Origin: Yeosuana sp043876835 | Lineage (GTDB): Bacteria > Bacteroidota > Bacteroidia > Flavobacteriales > Flavobacteriaceae | Length of the DNA stretch: 64,000 nt | Assembly: GCF_043876835.1 (NCBI RefSeq) | Contig: NZ_JBAWJZ010000012.1 | Coordinates: 17,641 to 81,640, forward strand | Direction of reading: 5' to 3' | Shown here: in pieces, positions 44,311-53,505 of the stretch | How the letters are laid out: the number at the start of each line of letters is the position of its first letter | How positions within the stretch are numbered: the first letter of the stretch is position 1 | Position numbers and translations under genes: made by a program | The notes under the pieces: generated by a model | The model's input: only the letters and a program-made list of their open reading frames with translations | Database searches by the model: none | What the model was told of the DNA's origin: nothing

Positions 44311-45074
44311 GGTTCTGTCGCATTTGTGAAATTATGATCTAAAAATTCTTGGTTAACCAGACTCATACTGCTAAACTGTAAAATGCCTTATAGGCAGATA
44401 AACAATTGCTGCCCATCTGTCCTTTCTTTATCATATGCACCATCTCTATTCTCGCTATACTTCGCCTGGCACTCTCAAAGTCCCTATAACCCTGTCCTAC
44501 ACGCCTCTTTATAAACCTATGGTCCTGTTCAACTATGTTGTTCAAATACTTGCACTGCCGTATCCGTATCTTAACAAAAGAACGTCTTCTATAAACCTTA
44601 ATGCCCCTTTGTTAGAACCGATTTTGTCAATGTTTATCAGTTCGGGACAACTATTGTTGTTTATGTCCTTGATCAAAAAGGATTGGGAGGACATGCGCTT
44701 CCTCCTCTTGGTCAATAGAAAGTCAATCATGTTTCCCTCTTTATCTACAGCTCTGTACAAATACCTCCGTTCCCCTTTTACTTTGATGTATGTCCCATCC
44801 ATCCTCCAGCGCTTTCCACCTTATGCTTTCTCCTTCTGAATGAAGCCTCCAATTGTGGGCTGAATTTATAGACCACCTCTGGACGGTTGCATGGTCTACC
44901 TTCACTCCTCGTATGGCCATCAACTCCTCAATCTCTCTATAGCCCAATCCAAGCCTGAACTTGAAATAGATAGCTTGCATAATAACTGACTTGGGAAAAG
45001 TGTGGCTTTTGAACATTGTTTTTGTTTTAAAAATACAACATTCCTATTTTTATTAATTTAGATGCGACAGAACC
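44311..45074 (-). mobile_element. IS6-family insertion sequence, copy 2 (decayed)
   Basis: 764 bp, bounded by GGTTCTGTCGCAT and ATGCGACAGAACC, a perfect 13-bp inverted repeat. The flanks CATTAAAC and GAATAAAT are not duplications. Same orientation as copy 1 at 32898-33660, giving a pseudo-composite arrangement of about 12.2 kb. It lies 32 bp from the end of the malonate operon. Confidence 0.88.
44363..45016 (-). pseudogene. IS6-family transposase, frameshifted
   Basis: Three frames cover the full gene. N-terminal MFKSHTFPKSVIMQAIYFKFR and YREIEELMAIRGVKVDHATVQRW up to about 44800; then MDGTYIKVKGERRYLYRAVDKEG, in which the usual DET has become DGT next to the catalytic Asp; INIDKIGSNKG with the second Asp; and finally NNIVEQDHRFIKRRV with the catalytic Glu, ending at 44363. 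At least two shifts separate the parts. Inactive, but less decayed than copy 1. Confidence 0.85.
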
Positions 45075-45105
45075 GAATAAATTATTCAATAAATAAATTG
45101 TTTCT

Positions 45106-46410
45106 TTAATATATTTTTTTTTCCTGATTAAGTATTTTTTCTACCTTTTTTGAAATTGTTATTTTTCCTTTTGAAAAAAAAGATTCGTGATATTCATCCA
45201 TTTTCTGTAAATCATATTCATAGTTTACCATGATTCCAAATGAAGATTTTAATCCATTGACTGATGTATCACCATTCCAAAAAATGTCGTTTACAAAAGC
45301 CCCATTACCTAAATGAAAACTTGCGACTTTATTAATAGGTTTTTCTTTTACTTTTATATTAATTAAGTAAATAGCACATAATTTCAGGATAACGCTTTTT
45401 ACCTTATTACTAATTTTTTTTATATCAAATTCATTCTCAAATACTATGGAAATTGATTTCATTTCTGTTTCAGAAATTAGCCCTAGAATATATTCATTTT
45501 CATTTTCCAACAACCATTTAGCAAAGCCTGGTACTGGAGATAGCGTATAAAACTTCTTAATATTAGGTTTATCAACCACAATTTTTTGAACGACACGTTT
45601 AATCAAAAAATTTCCAAGTGATATTCTTGATAATCCAACCAGACAATTATTAATTGAATAAAACATACAAGAATCAAATTCTAATAAATTAGATTTTGTA
45701 TTTCTGTTAATTATTTCTTGAACTGATTTTCCAATTCCTTTAGTATAGGCAACTTCCACAAAAATTATTGGTTCGATTTTAATAGCTGGATGAAAATAGG
45801 CGTAAAATTCTTTATGGTTCTGCAATCTTTTTTTTATATCCGACAAGTCCTTAATACTATGAACCTTTTCATTGGCTATGAATTTTTCAAGAATACTTGC
45901 TTCTGTACTCCAGTTTATTTTTCTAAGCTTAAGAAAACCCGGATTAAACCATGACCTAAACAAGTGAATCAAATCATTATCTAATTCCTTAAGCTCTGGA
46001 AGATGGTTGATTAAGGGTAGCAAATCACCTCTCATAAAGACTAAAACTTCACTACCACCTATTGCCATGTTCATTCTTCTAAACAACTCTTGGCGTTTTC
46101 CTTCAACACTTACTGATAAGTTGTTCAAATTTTTCAAATTACTATTCTCTAAAAAGACTGATGCATCTTTAGAAATATCCGCCACATTTGGTGTGAAATT
46201 TTGATTGATCATTAAAAAAAAAGACGCTTTATCTTTTTGATTTAATTTTTGATATTCGTCTAATATTTTCGTTGCCAACGATATTCCGGAAGTACGCCCT
46301 TTATACGAAACCAATTCTTGACATAGATTAAGAATATATTCAATTCTGTTGCCTTTATCCCATGAACTGTTTAATGATTTATTGTTATAAATGGGGAGTT
46401 TGTCTTGCAT
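45106..46410 (-). CDS. matA: malonyl-CoA decarboxylase
   Basis: The 434-residue protein matches MCD over its whole length. Diagnostic parts are an N-terminal helical domain (LCQELVSYKGRTSGISLATKILDEYQ), LRKINWSTEASILEKFIANEKVH, the catalytic-domain blocks CMFYSINNCLVGLSRISLGNFLIKRVV, FYTLSPVPGFAKWLL (substrate Ser region), and FHLGNGAFVNDIFWNGDTS. It converts malonyl-CoA to acetyl-CoA and CO2 in the cytosol. It is the last gene of the matB-madL-madM-MCD operon (gap 30 bp). Its 3' end lies only 32 bp from an IS6 element, so any former downstream genes may have been lost. Confidence 0.92.
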   Translation of the reverse strand: MQDKLPIYNNKSLNSSWDKGNRIEYILNLCQELVSYKGRTSGISLATKILDEYQKLNQKDKASFFLMINQNFTPNVADISKDASVFLENSNLKNLNNLSVSVEGKRQELFRRMNMAIGGSEVLVFMRGDLLPLINHLPELKELDNDLIHLFRSWFNPGFLKLRKINWSTEASILEKFIANEKVHSIKDLSDIKKRLQNHKEFYAYFHPAIKIEPIIFVEVAYTKGIGKSVQEIINRNTKSNLLEFDSCMFYSINNCLVGLSRISLGNFLIKRVVQKIVVDKPNIKKFYTLSPVPGFAKWLLENENEYILGLISETEMKSISIVFENEFDIKKISNKVKSVILKLCAIYLINIKVKEKPINKVASFHLGNGAFVNDIFWNGDTSVNGLKSSFGIMVNYEYDLQKMDEYHESFFSKGKITISKKVEKILNQEKKIY

Positions 46411-46440
46411 TTATTCTGACACTAAAGATTAATTATTATT

Positions 46441-47196
46441 TCATTTCAAAAAGCACTCTACTAGTAAATAAAAAAGAGAAGGGCATAATAAGCATCCTAA
46501 GCCTGTATAAAAAGTGGCAGACATTGCACCATAAGGAACCAACTTAATATCTGTAGCAGCTAAACCAGCCGAAACACCACTGGTAGTACCCATTAAGCCT
46601 CCAAAAACCATTGCACTATGAGAGTTGTTTAAACCTATTCTTTTAGCTAATAAAGGTGTCATGATGGTAACAAATATTGTTTTTATTACTCCAGTTGCAA
46701 TACTAATTGCAATGACTTCCGAACTTGCTCCCAACGCATATCCAGTTATGGGGCCAACAATATAAGTACAAGCACCGGCTCCTATTGTTGTAATACTAGT
46801 CGAGTCAGTATATCCAAAGAATAGAGATAAAAGAGCTCCTGTAAAAAAAGAAAAGCTTATTCCCACAACTAATGAAATAAACCCAGCTAATCCTGCAGCT
46901 TTAATTTTATCTAAATCTGCATTCATAGCAGTTGCCACAACAGCAAAATCTCTTAGCATTGAACCACCCAACAAACTGAGTCCTGCAAAAAGTGGTACAT
47001 CTCCCAATCCCTTTTTGTGACCAAAAAATGCCAAGTTCAAGGCTATAATAATTGCAATTGCTACGCTTGGTATCTTATTCTTTAATAAATATTTAGATAT
47101 TCCGAAAGAAATTAACATAACAACACCAACACATAAAAAGGCAAATATCAACCCGTTTTTTGATATAATATTTTGTGCAATTTCAATCATAGCCAA
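46441..47196 (-). CDS. madM: malonate transporter subunit MadM
   Basis: The 251-residue membrane protein carries the MadM hallmarks: NLAFFGHKKGLGDVPLFAGLSLLGGSMLRDFAVVATAMNADL, GAGACTYIVGPITGYALGASSEV and MVFGGLMGTTSGVSAGLAATDIKLVPYGAMSATFYTG. With MadL it forms a sodium-coupled malonate carrier in the inner membrane. It follows madL with no gap. Length is usual (about 255). Confidence 0.92.
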   Translation of the reverse strand: MAMIEIAQNIISKNGLIFAFLCVGVVMLISFGISKYLLKNKIPSVAIAIIIALNLAFFGHKKGLGDVPLFAGLSLLGGSMLRDFAVVATAMNADLDKIKAAGLAGFISLVVGISFSFFTGALLSLFFGYTDSTSITTIGAGACTYIVGPITGYALGASSEVIAISIATGVIKTIFVTIMTPLLAKRIGLNNSHSAMVFGGLMGTTSGVSAGLAATDIKLVPYGAMSATFYTGLGCLLCPSLFYLLVECFLK

Positions 47197-47571
47197 TTAC
47201 AATTTTAAGGTATCACTTTCCCTGCCAATCTTTGATATTAAAGGAACCAAAACATAACCAAAAAAAACTACGGCTACACCAGCCAAAAGCGCTATCCAAC
47301 CACCATTCCAAGCAGCCTGAACATTTTGAATTGCTGACATAGCTATAACTATAGGTATATACATAGCTCCCCAAAACAATACACCATTCTTAGTTTCTTT
47401 TTTAAGTATTCCTTTTTTTTTCATAAAGGCATTAACCATAATAAGGTAAATCATTGCAAAACCAACACCTCCTATATCACCATCTATATTTATAAATGCC
47501 CCTAGAGAATGACCTGTGAATTTCCCTAATAAGAAACACCCCGCCAATAAAGCTACACCATATATTTTCAT
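47197..47571 (-). CDS. madL: malonate transporter subunit MadL
   Basis: The 124-residue, four-helix protein has the MadL pattern IYGVALLAGCFLLGKFTGHSLGAFINIDGDIGGVGFAMIYLIM, then NGVLFWGAMYIPIVIAMSAIQNVQAAWNGGWIALLAG. Necessary partner of MadM. Four bases after the matB stop and immediately before madM. Confidence 0.92.
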   Translation of the reverse strand: MKIYGVALLAGCFLLGKFTGHSLGAFINIDGDIGGVGFAMIYLIMVNAFMKKKGILKKETKNGVLFWGAMYIPIVIAMSAIQNVQAAWNGGWIALLAGVAVVFFGYVLVPLISKIGRESDTLKL

Positions 47572-47575
47572 ATTT

Positions 47576-49063
47576 TTATAATACCGTTTTAAACAGTTTT
47601 ATCAATTCACTCTTTGTAACTTTACCCATTATGTTTCGGGGTAAATCTTCTTGTAAAATAAATTTTCTAGGAATTTTATATCTAGGCAGTTTTTCTTTAA
47701 GCCAATTTCCAAGATTATCAATAGATAAATCTTTGGTGTTTGACACTAAACTAGCTCCTATAATCTCTCCCCATTCTTCATCTGGAAGACCTATTACCGC
47801 ACAATCTTTAATATCTGAATGCTGACGAAGAACTTCTTCAATTTCTAAAGCTGAAATTTTATATCCCCCAGACTTAATTATATCAATAGAATTTCGTCCT
47901 AAAATTTTATAACTACCATTATTTATTATAGCAATGTCTCCTGTTTTGAACCAACCATCGCTTGTAAATGCTTCTTTCGTAGCTTCTGGCTTATTCCAAT
48001 ATTCATTAAAAACATTATCCCCTTTTGCTTGTATTTCTCCAGGCTCATCTAATTTCACAGGGACATTATTTTCATTCACTATTCGAATGGATACCCCTTC
48101 CAAAGGTTGACCTATAAAGCCTGGTTTTCTCTTACCTTTATAAGGATTACTAATCGCCATACCCATCTCTGTCATTCCATATCTCTCTAAAAGAATATGA
48201 TGGCTTATATTTTCCCATTGTTCATGTACACTTAAAGGTAATGCTGCCGATCCAGAGACCATTAATCTGAATTTTTTTAAGACTGAAGAAATCTCGCCTT
48301 TTTCTAGTTTTGGTAAGTTGTTCCAATATGCTATTAATTTAAAATATATAGTTGGAACCGCCATAAAAACATTTATTTCTTGTTTTTTAAACAATCTAAA
48401 TATTTCAGAAGGATTGAATTTAGGCAAAAACTCACAACAAGCACCACTCCAAAGGGCACAGCAAAGAACATTTATAATGCCATGAACATGATGCATTGGT
48501 AATACATTTAATATGTAATCATTTTCATTCCACTCCCAAAGGCTTGTTAACCCAGTTATTTGCGCTTCAATATTCTTGTGTGTTGACACAACTCCTTTGG
48601 GAAGACCAGTAGTTCCACTTGTATAAACTATCATAGCTCGCCGTAAAATATCAACTTCAGGTAATAACCCAAAAATGTTACTAAATGATTCAGCTTTAAT
48701 AAATCGTATATTGGTATTAACAATTAACGGTTTTATTAAGTCCTTATATTCTTTACTATAAATCAAAATTGATGCATCTGTATCCGCCAGCACATATTTA
48801 ATAGATTCCAGCGGGTGATTAACACATAATGGAACGGCAATACCTCCTGACCTCCATATTCCCCATTGAATACTAACGTACTGAAAACTTGGATCTACTA
48901 AAAAAGTCACTCTTTGCTCATTCAAATCTCTTTTTCCTGCTAATAATTCAACCGCAATTGATTCTGATTTATTTAAAAGCGTTTGGTAACTATAGCTAAG
49001 TTTATCACTTTTAATTGCTATTCTATCTTTAAAATTGTTAGCTCTTTCAATAAGTTTTAACAT
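47576..49063 (-). CDS. matB: malonyl-CoA synthetase (acyl-CoA synthetase family)
   Basis: The 495-residue ANL enzyme contains the P-loop MIVYTSGTTGLPKGVVSTHKNI, MTEMGMAISNPYKGKRKPGFIG (adenylate-binding), WFKTGDIAIINNGSYKILGRNSIDIIKSGGYKISALEIEEVL and the catalytic Lys in PRNIMGKVTKSEL. The family is broad, but the adjacent madL, madM and MCD genes make malonate the substrate: malonate + CoA + ATP to malonyl-CoA. The gap to the upstream PIG-L gene is only 34 bp, so it may be transcribed with the glycan-utilisation genes. Confidence 0.9.
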   Translation of the reverse strand: MLKLIERANNFKDRIAIKSDKLSYSYQTLLNKSESIAVELLAGKRDLNEQRVTFLVDPSFQYVSIQWGIWRSGGIAVPLCVNHPLESIKYVLADTDASILIYSKEYKDLIKPLIVNTNIRFIKAESFSNIFGLLPEVDILRRAMIVYTSGTTGLPKGVVSTHKNIEAQITGLTSLWEWNENDYILNVLPMHHVHGIINVLCCALWSGACCEFLPKFNPSEIFRLFKKQEINVFMAVPTIYFKLIAYWNNLPKLEKGEISSVLKKFRLMVSGSAALPLSVHEQWENISHHILLERYGMTEMGMAISNPYKGKRKPGFIGQPLEGVSIRIVNENNVPVKLDEPGEIQAKGDNVFNEYWNKPEATKEAFTSDGWFKTGDIAIINNGSYKILGRNSIDIIKSGGYKISALEIEEVLRQHSDIKDCAVIGLPDEEWGEIIGASLVSNTKDLSIDNLGNWLKEKLPRYKIPRKFILQEDLPRNIMGKVTKSELIKLFKTVL

Positions 49064-49097
49064 CTAATATTTATTTATTTTGAACTCTGAAAATAAT

Positions 49098-50876
49098 TTA
49101 TTTTTTAATTGATAATTCTGGACTTTCACCTATATTACCTGCCATATCCAAAGCCATGAACATTATTTTATTTTTAACTGATTTTTTATTAAATGGTACA
49201 TCTAGGGCAGTAATAGTTTGAATAGAAGCTGAGCCATCTGAACCATCAATAGTGGCATCACCACAAAGAAGATTTGAAGATGGTATTATTTCACTATTTT
49301 CTTGATTTGGTGTTTTCCAAGATAGTTTACAACCCGCATAGCCTGTATAATCCCAAAATCCTAAATGAATCGAGTACACTTTGTTCTTTTCTAGATATAT
49401 GCCAAAACCTCGCTTCGTTCCCATGGTGAAATCTCCATGATCCCAAACAATTAATTGGTTGTTTACCATTAAAAAGGCCGAATCATCTGCATCTAAATAA
49501 AAATAATAAGTACCACTTTTATCTACTGTTTTTACCCAGCCCAACCATTCTGCCGACCAATAATCGTCATTCACTTTATCTCCTAAGTTAAATTCGTTTT
49601 CGAAATCTATTTTAGCATCTATTCTTTCTAAAGCAACATCGCCTTGCCAATAGGAATAATTTTCTGTTTCTGGACGGTTTTTTAAATCATTAGAATCATA
49701 AATAGTTTTGTTATTTTTATTTCGATAGTAACCTTTAAGTCCGTTAGTTCCTTTCCAAGTTTTACCTTCATCTTCTGAAAAAATATACTGTGGCTTGGTT
49801 TTAGTATTTAATCCTGGAGCTGCGTCTAAAACATTGATGCTATAACTTGATTTTTTGGATTTTTTAGATGTGAAGTCAGACCAATTTGATGGTGCATCAT
49901 TATCGTAAATAACAAAAGGGCCTCTAAAAATATCATTTTTACGTGCTCTAAAACATGATGGATTTGGCATTTCATAAGGATGAAATTCCCATAATTTACA
50001 TTTATTAACACCTCCTAGTTTATCTATATAACTTACTTGTGGAGGGAAAATATCTTGAGGAAAAGGCTCTGCCAAAAAAGGACCTTCTTCTTCTGGTAAA
50101 AAATCGCTACCACCTAACCAAGCTTCTTTATTTGCCCAAACAAAATGCGATGGAAATGACCAAATAACCTCAACTTTATTTACCCAATCGTTATTACCTT
50201 TTTCTCTTAAATCATAAAGTGCCTGAGTAGCAATTCTTCCTAACGCACCATGATCGGAAGGTGTGTCTAAAAAATCGGGAATCATAATGCAATTTGGCTT
50301 ATATTGTTCGTAGAGTCTTTTTATATCATCAGACAACGAAGTATATGTATAAGGAACGGTAGTTTTATAATTTAAGCCGTAGCAATATTTTGGAGCGTTT
50401 ACTGTATAAGGCGACTCATTACTTTTTGTAAAGGGATTTAAGTATTGCGAATTTTTATCTTCCCACATGCTGTATATACCTCCATCTGCATACCCTAAAA
50501 AAAATAGATTATTAACGGTATCTAATCCTAACGAAGCTAAACCAAGTGTACTTCTATATGCCATTCTATCATAACCACGATCTACCATATCGATATCTCC
50601 ATCGTTATCAAAATCTTTAGCATCTATACTACTTTCCCATTTCGGATAACTCCACTTGTTGGCATCGCCAGCTGTTGCAATAACTACAATTAACGTGTCT
50701 GTAGATTGTATTCTATCATAAATCCAACCAGATTTAAAATATATTTCATCGTCTGGATGTGCATGAATAAACATATAAACCTTTGCATAGACCTTAGTAA
50801 TATTAATACATGTAAAGATTGATGTTACAACAAATAAAATGAATTTTTTTCTTAATTTATAGGTTGTATTAATCAT
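49098..50876 (-). CDS. secreted PIG-L-type deacylase with PA14 domain
   Basis: The 592-residue exported protein has a signal peptide (KFILFVVTSIFTCINITKVYA). A PIG-L/LmbE-type zinc deacetylase domain follows (residues about 30-260: FIHAHPDDE with the catalytic Asp and metal His; TPSDHGALGRI supplying the other His). A middle region ends in an EPFPQDIFPPQ-type linker. A PA14 domain lies at about 405-530 (WSAEWLGWVKTVDKSGTYYFYLDADDSAFLMVNNQLIVW). PA14 modules bind sugars. The combination suggests an amidase that removes N-acyl groups from amino sugars in a glycan. Substrate specificity is not visible. It lies seven bases after the esterase gene. Confidence 0.83.
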   Translation of the reverse strand: MINTTYKLRKKFILFVVTSIFTCINITKVYAKVYMFIHAHPDDEIYFKSGWIYDRIQSTDTLIVVIATAGDANKWSYPKWESSIDAKDFDNDGDIDMVDRGYDRMAYRSTLGLASLGLDTVNNLFFLGYADGGIYSMWEDKNSQYLNPFTKSNESPYTVNAPKYCYGLNYKTTVPYTYTSLSDDIKRLYEQYKPNCIMIPDFLDTPSDHGALGRIATQALYDLREKGNNDWVNKVEVIWSFPSHFVWANKEAWLGGSDFLPEEEGPFLAEPFPQDIFPPQVSYIDKLGGVNKCKLWEFHPYEMPNPSCFRARKNDIFRGPFVIYDNDAPSNWSDFTSKKSKKSSYSINVLDAAPGLNTKTKPQYIFSEDEGKTWKGTNGLKGYYRNKNNKTIYDSNDLKNRPETENYSYWQGDVALERIDAKIDFENEFNLGDKVNDDYWSAEWLGWVKTVDKSGTYYFYLDADDSAFLMVNNQLIVWDHGDFTMGTKRGFGIYLEKNKVYSIHLGFWDYTGYAGCKLSWKTPNQENSEIIPSSNLLCGDATIDGSDGSASIQTITALDVPFNKKSVKNKIMFMALDMAGNIGESPELSIKK

Positions 50877-50883
50877 GAATGTA

Positions 50884-51723
50884 TTATGATTTAATCCTAG
50901 ATGAATGCTTTAATTTAGTTTTACTCTCAACAAAGTTTAATAGCAAAGGAAGCGCTGGATCTACCATCATGTGACCGTAACCATCCATTTCATAAATCAT
51001 GATATTTTTATTTCCTGCAACCTTCATCATTCTGTAGAAGTATGCGTTTTCTTCATATCTGCCTAACATTTCAAGTTCTCTATCGCCTGTAATTAATAAC
51101 ATAGGTGGCACTCCCTTTCGAACAAAATGCAAAGGAGCAAATTCATCCACAACAGCTTGTTTTCCTGGTATTCCTCTTTCTGCACGAATCTCAAAATGTG
51201 TTATAGTATGACCACTAAATGGAACTAAACCCGCAACTTTATCGGCATCTATATCGTATTTTTTTAATAAATCTTTATTCATTACAGCCATTAAAGCAAG
51301 GTATCCACCAGCTGAATGACCAGAAATAAAAATGGAATTTACATCTCCATTATAATTATTTATGTTTTTAAAAACCCAGGCAATAGATGCCACAGCATCG
51401 TCTATACAAATCTCCGCTTTTATTCTTGGTGCTAGACGATAACCAACACCAACAACAATACACCCTTTATTTTTAAGTGCTTCTGGAATTTCCCTTGAAC
51501 CACTGGTTAAACCGCCGCCATGAAACCAAACAATAACTGGTACTTTCTCTTTAGTTTTTGGGTAGTATATATCCAATAAGCACATTTGTTTTTGGTAATC
51601 GGATATGCTTTCAAGTGATGGATCTAAATAAGAAACACCATTTTCTTGTTTATATTCTAAACTTTGCGCCAAAACACACAAAGGCAACAACAGTATTAAG
51701 AGGTATATATAGGTTTTTTTCAA
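50884..51723 (-). CDS. exported alpha/beta-hydrolase esterase (BD-FAE/HSL-like)
   Basis: The 279-residue protein has a signal peptide (MKKTYIYLLILLLPLCVLA), oxyanion motif VIVWFHGGGLTSGS, nucleophile FISGHSAGGYLALMA, acidic residue in LLITGDRELEMLG and His in YGHMMVDPALP. This is the carbohydrate-esterase/lipase group that removes acyl or feruloyl groups from sugars. As the gene directly before PIG-L and the malonate genes, it is a candidate for releasing malonyl or acetyl esters. The gap to SusD is 153 bp, occupied by a strong hairpin. Confidence 0.85.
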   Translation of the reverse strand: MKKTYIYLLILLLPLCVLAQSLEYKQENGVSYLDPSLESISDYQKQMCLLDIYYPKTKEKVPVIVWFHGGGLTSGSREIPEALKNKGCIVVGVGYRLAPRIKAEICIDDAVASIAWVFKNINNYNGDVNSIFISGHSAGGYLALMAVMNKDLLKKYDIDADKVAGLVPFSGHTITHFEIRAERGIPGKQAVVDEFAPLHFVRKGVPPMLLITGDRELEMLGRYEENAYFYRMMKVAGNKNIMIYEMDGYGHMMVDPALPLLLNFVESKTKLKHSSRIKS

Positions 51724-51786
51724 AATGAAATACGTTTAATTATTGAAAATAATTTATGTTGTTTATTTACATAAAATAGTGAACAG

Positions 51787-51825
51787 AATAGATTATCTAA
51801 TCAAGTTTAAATTAGATAATCTATT
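51787..51825 (-). promoter_or_regulatory. perfect 15-bp hairpin between SusD and the esterase gene
   Basis: AATAGATTATCTAAT (51787-51801) is fully complementary to 51811-51825 with a 9-nt loop. On the minus strand it lies after susD and before the esterase start. It lacks an immediate T-run, so partial termination or 3'-end protection of the SusC/SusD message is more likely than a full stop. Confidence 0.65.
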
Positions 51826-51876
51826 TATCATATAACTAATACTTTAACATGCATTTGAGTTAAAGTGTTTTAAAAA

Positions 51877-53454
51877 TTAGTCTATCGAATTGTTATTAGA
51901 AGTTTCTGATAATGGAATTACTAAATGCATAATACCATCACCGGTTTCTTTTGTTCTATATTGAGAAGCTAAAACAGGGTCGTTAAAATTATTATGAACA
52001 GAAATAAACTCGTTAACTAGGAAATCTTTTCCGCGTCGGCGAGCTTCAAAAAATTCGTGCCCTTCTCCAATTAATTCATACATACGTTCCCATGCTATTT
52101 TTTTTCTAAACTCCTCTTTTGTTGATACTTTTGTAATATCCCAACTTAAAGGATATGTACCTTTCCCGTTGCTTCTAGCTCTATCTAAAACTTCATTTAC
52201 ATATTGAAATGCATTAGCTGGTCCTGTTAATTCATTTTCAATTTCGGCACGTAATAATAGAATGTCAGCATATCTTAAAACCTTCCAGTTTCTAATGCTT
52301 GCGCTACTTGTTCTGTTAGGGTCAAGGTATTTTGCTATATAAAAATAAGCACCACTTGCCCATTTAGCTCTTGGGTAAACCGAAGATGAACTTCCATTAA
52401 TTTTAGTAAATGTTGAATCTATATATGTTATATCTACCCTAGGATCATGATCTCTTACATCAGTAATTTTTCCTGTTGAAGCATTCTTAGTAAAATCACT
52501 ATATAAGTTATCACCTAATTGTCGTGTCCACATCCAAGGTTGTACTCTAATGTAACCTCCAAAAATATCAACCTCTAAAGCTTGTGGAGTGTATGCCTGA
52601 GATAGGTTATTTAAATTAGATGAATAATTTGCCTGCATCTCAAAAATTGCTTCTTCAGAGTTTCTACCTGCTGGTGAATGTAAAGTAGCTATACTAGGTA
52701 AAAGCATATAGTTTTTAGAGTTTATAGCTAAATCTGCATGGATTTTTGCTTGTTCCCACAATTGAGGCATATTATACCAACCTGCTTGTGTTGCATAAAC
52801 TTTAGCTAAAAAAGCATCAGCAGCAGATTTAAGTGGTCCATTGTATTTACTTGGTATACCAGTACCTGCAGGAAGTAAAATTTTTGCTTGTTCAAAGTCA
52901 TTGATAACTGATGTATAAATTACAGCTTCGCTAGATAGTGGTGTGTGTGTAATACCTACTGCTGGTTCTAATGGCATAGGGATATCTCCCCATAACCTAA
53001 CCAATTTAAAGTATTCGTAACCCCGTAAAAAATAAGCAGTCCCTAAAACCTTTTGATATCCAGGTGATAAAGCTGTAAAATCCGGGTTATTGTCTTCAAA
53101 ATATTTAATTATAACATTTAAAGAATAGATAGCGTTATAATTACTATTCCAAACATTTTCTGGCCAAGCCTGATTATCTTTAAAAATAAAATTGTTATAT
53201 TCTGTTATATGACCACTTCCTGGACGGTATAAAAATCCACCAGCACAAGATATTAGTTGGTGATATCCTTGGTTCGTCCAAAATCCATCTTCCAATTGCG
53301 ATAAAGCGCCTTGTAGTGCAAGTTGTGCTCTTTCTTCTGTGGAAAATACTTTACTGGCATCTACACTATAATCCGGTTCTTCTATAAGTGTATTTTCGCA
53401 AGACAGCAAACTAGTTACACCTAAAATGGCTAAAAGAAATGTTCTTATTTTCAT
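51877..53454 (-). CDS. SusD/RagB-type glycan-binding lipoprotein
   Basis: I start at ATG 53454 (MKIRTFLLAILGVTSLLSC), giving a lipoprotein signal; the longer frame to 53487 adds 11 residues. The 525-residue protein has SusD features: LSCENTLIEEPDYSVDAS, then SAADAFLAKVYATQAGWYN, FFEARRRGKDFLV and HLVIPLS near the end. It binds glycan on the cell surface and forms the lid of the SusC transporter encoded just upstream. Ligand specificity cannot be read from sequence, but the neighbouring GH18 and GH20 genes point to GlcNAc-containing glycan. Confidence 0.93.
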   Translation of the reverse strand: MKIRTFLLAILGVTSLLSCENTLIEEPDYSVDASKVFSTEERAQLALQGALSQLEDGFWTNQGYHQLISCAGGFLYRPGSGHITEYNNFIFKDNQAWPENVWNSNYNAIYSLNVIIKYFEDNNPDFTALSPGYQKVLGTAYFLRGYEYFKLVRLWGDIPMPLEPAVGITHTPLSSEAVIYTSVINDFEQAKILLPAGTGIPSKYNGPLKSAADAFLAKVYATQAGWYNMPQLWEQAKIHADLAINSKNYMLLPSIATLHSPAGRNSEEAIFEMQANYSSNLNNLSQAYTPQALEVDIFGGYIRVQPWMWTRQLGDNLYSDFTKNASTGKITDVRDHDPRVDITYIDSTFTKINGSSSSVYPRAKWASGAYFYIAKYLDPNRTSSASIRNWKVLRYADILLLRAEIENELTGPANAFQYVNEVLDRARSNGKGTYPLSWDITKVSTKEEFRKKIAWERMYELIGEGHEFFEARRRGKDFLVNEFISVHNNFNDPVLASQYRTKETGDGIMHLVIPLSETSNNNSID

Positions 53455-53505
53455 TTTTTTTATTGAATATATTAGTAAATTTTTCATTTTTTCAAGTTTT
53501 AAATA

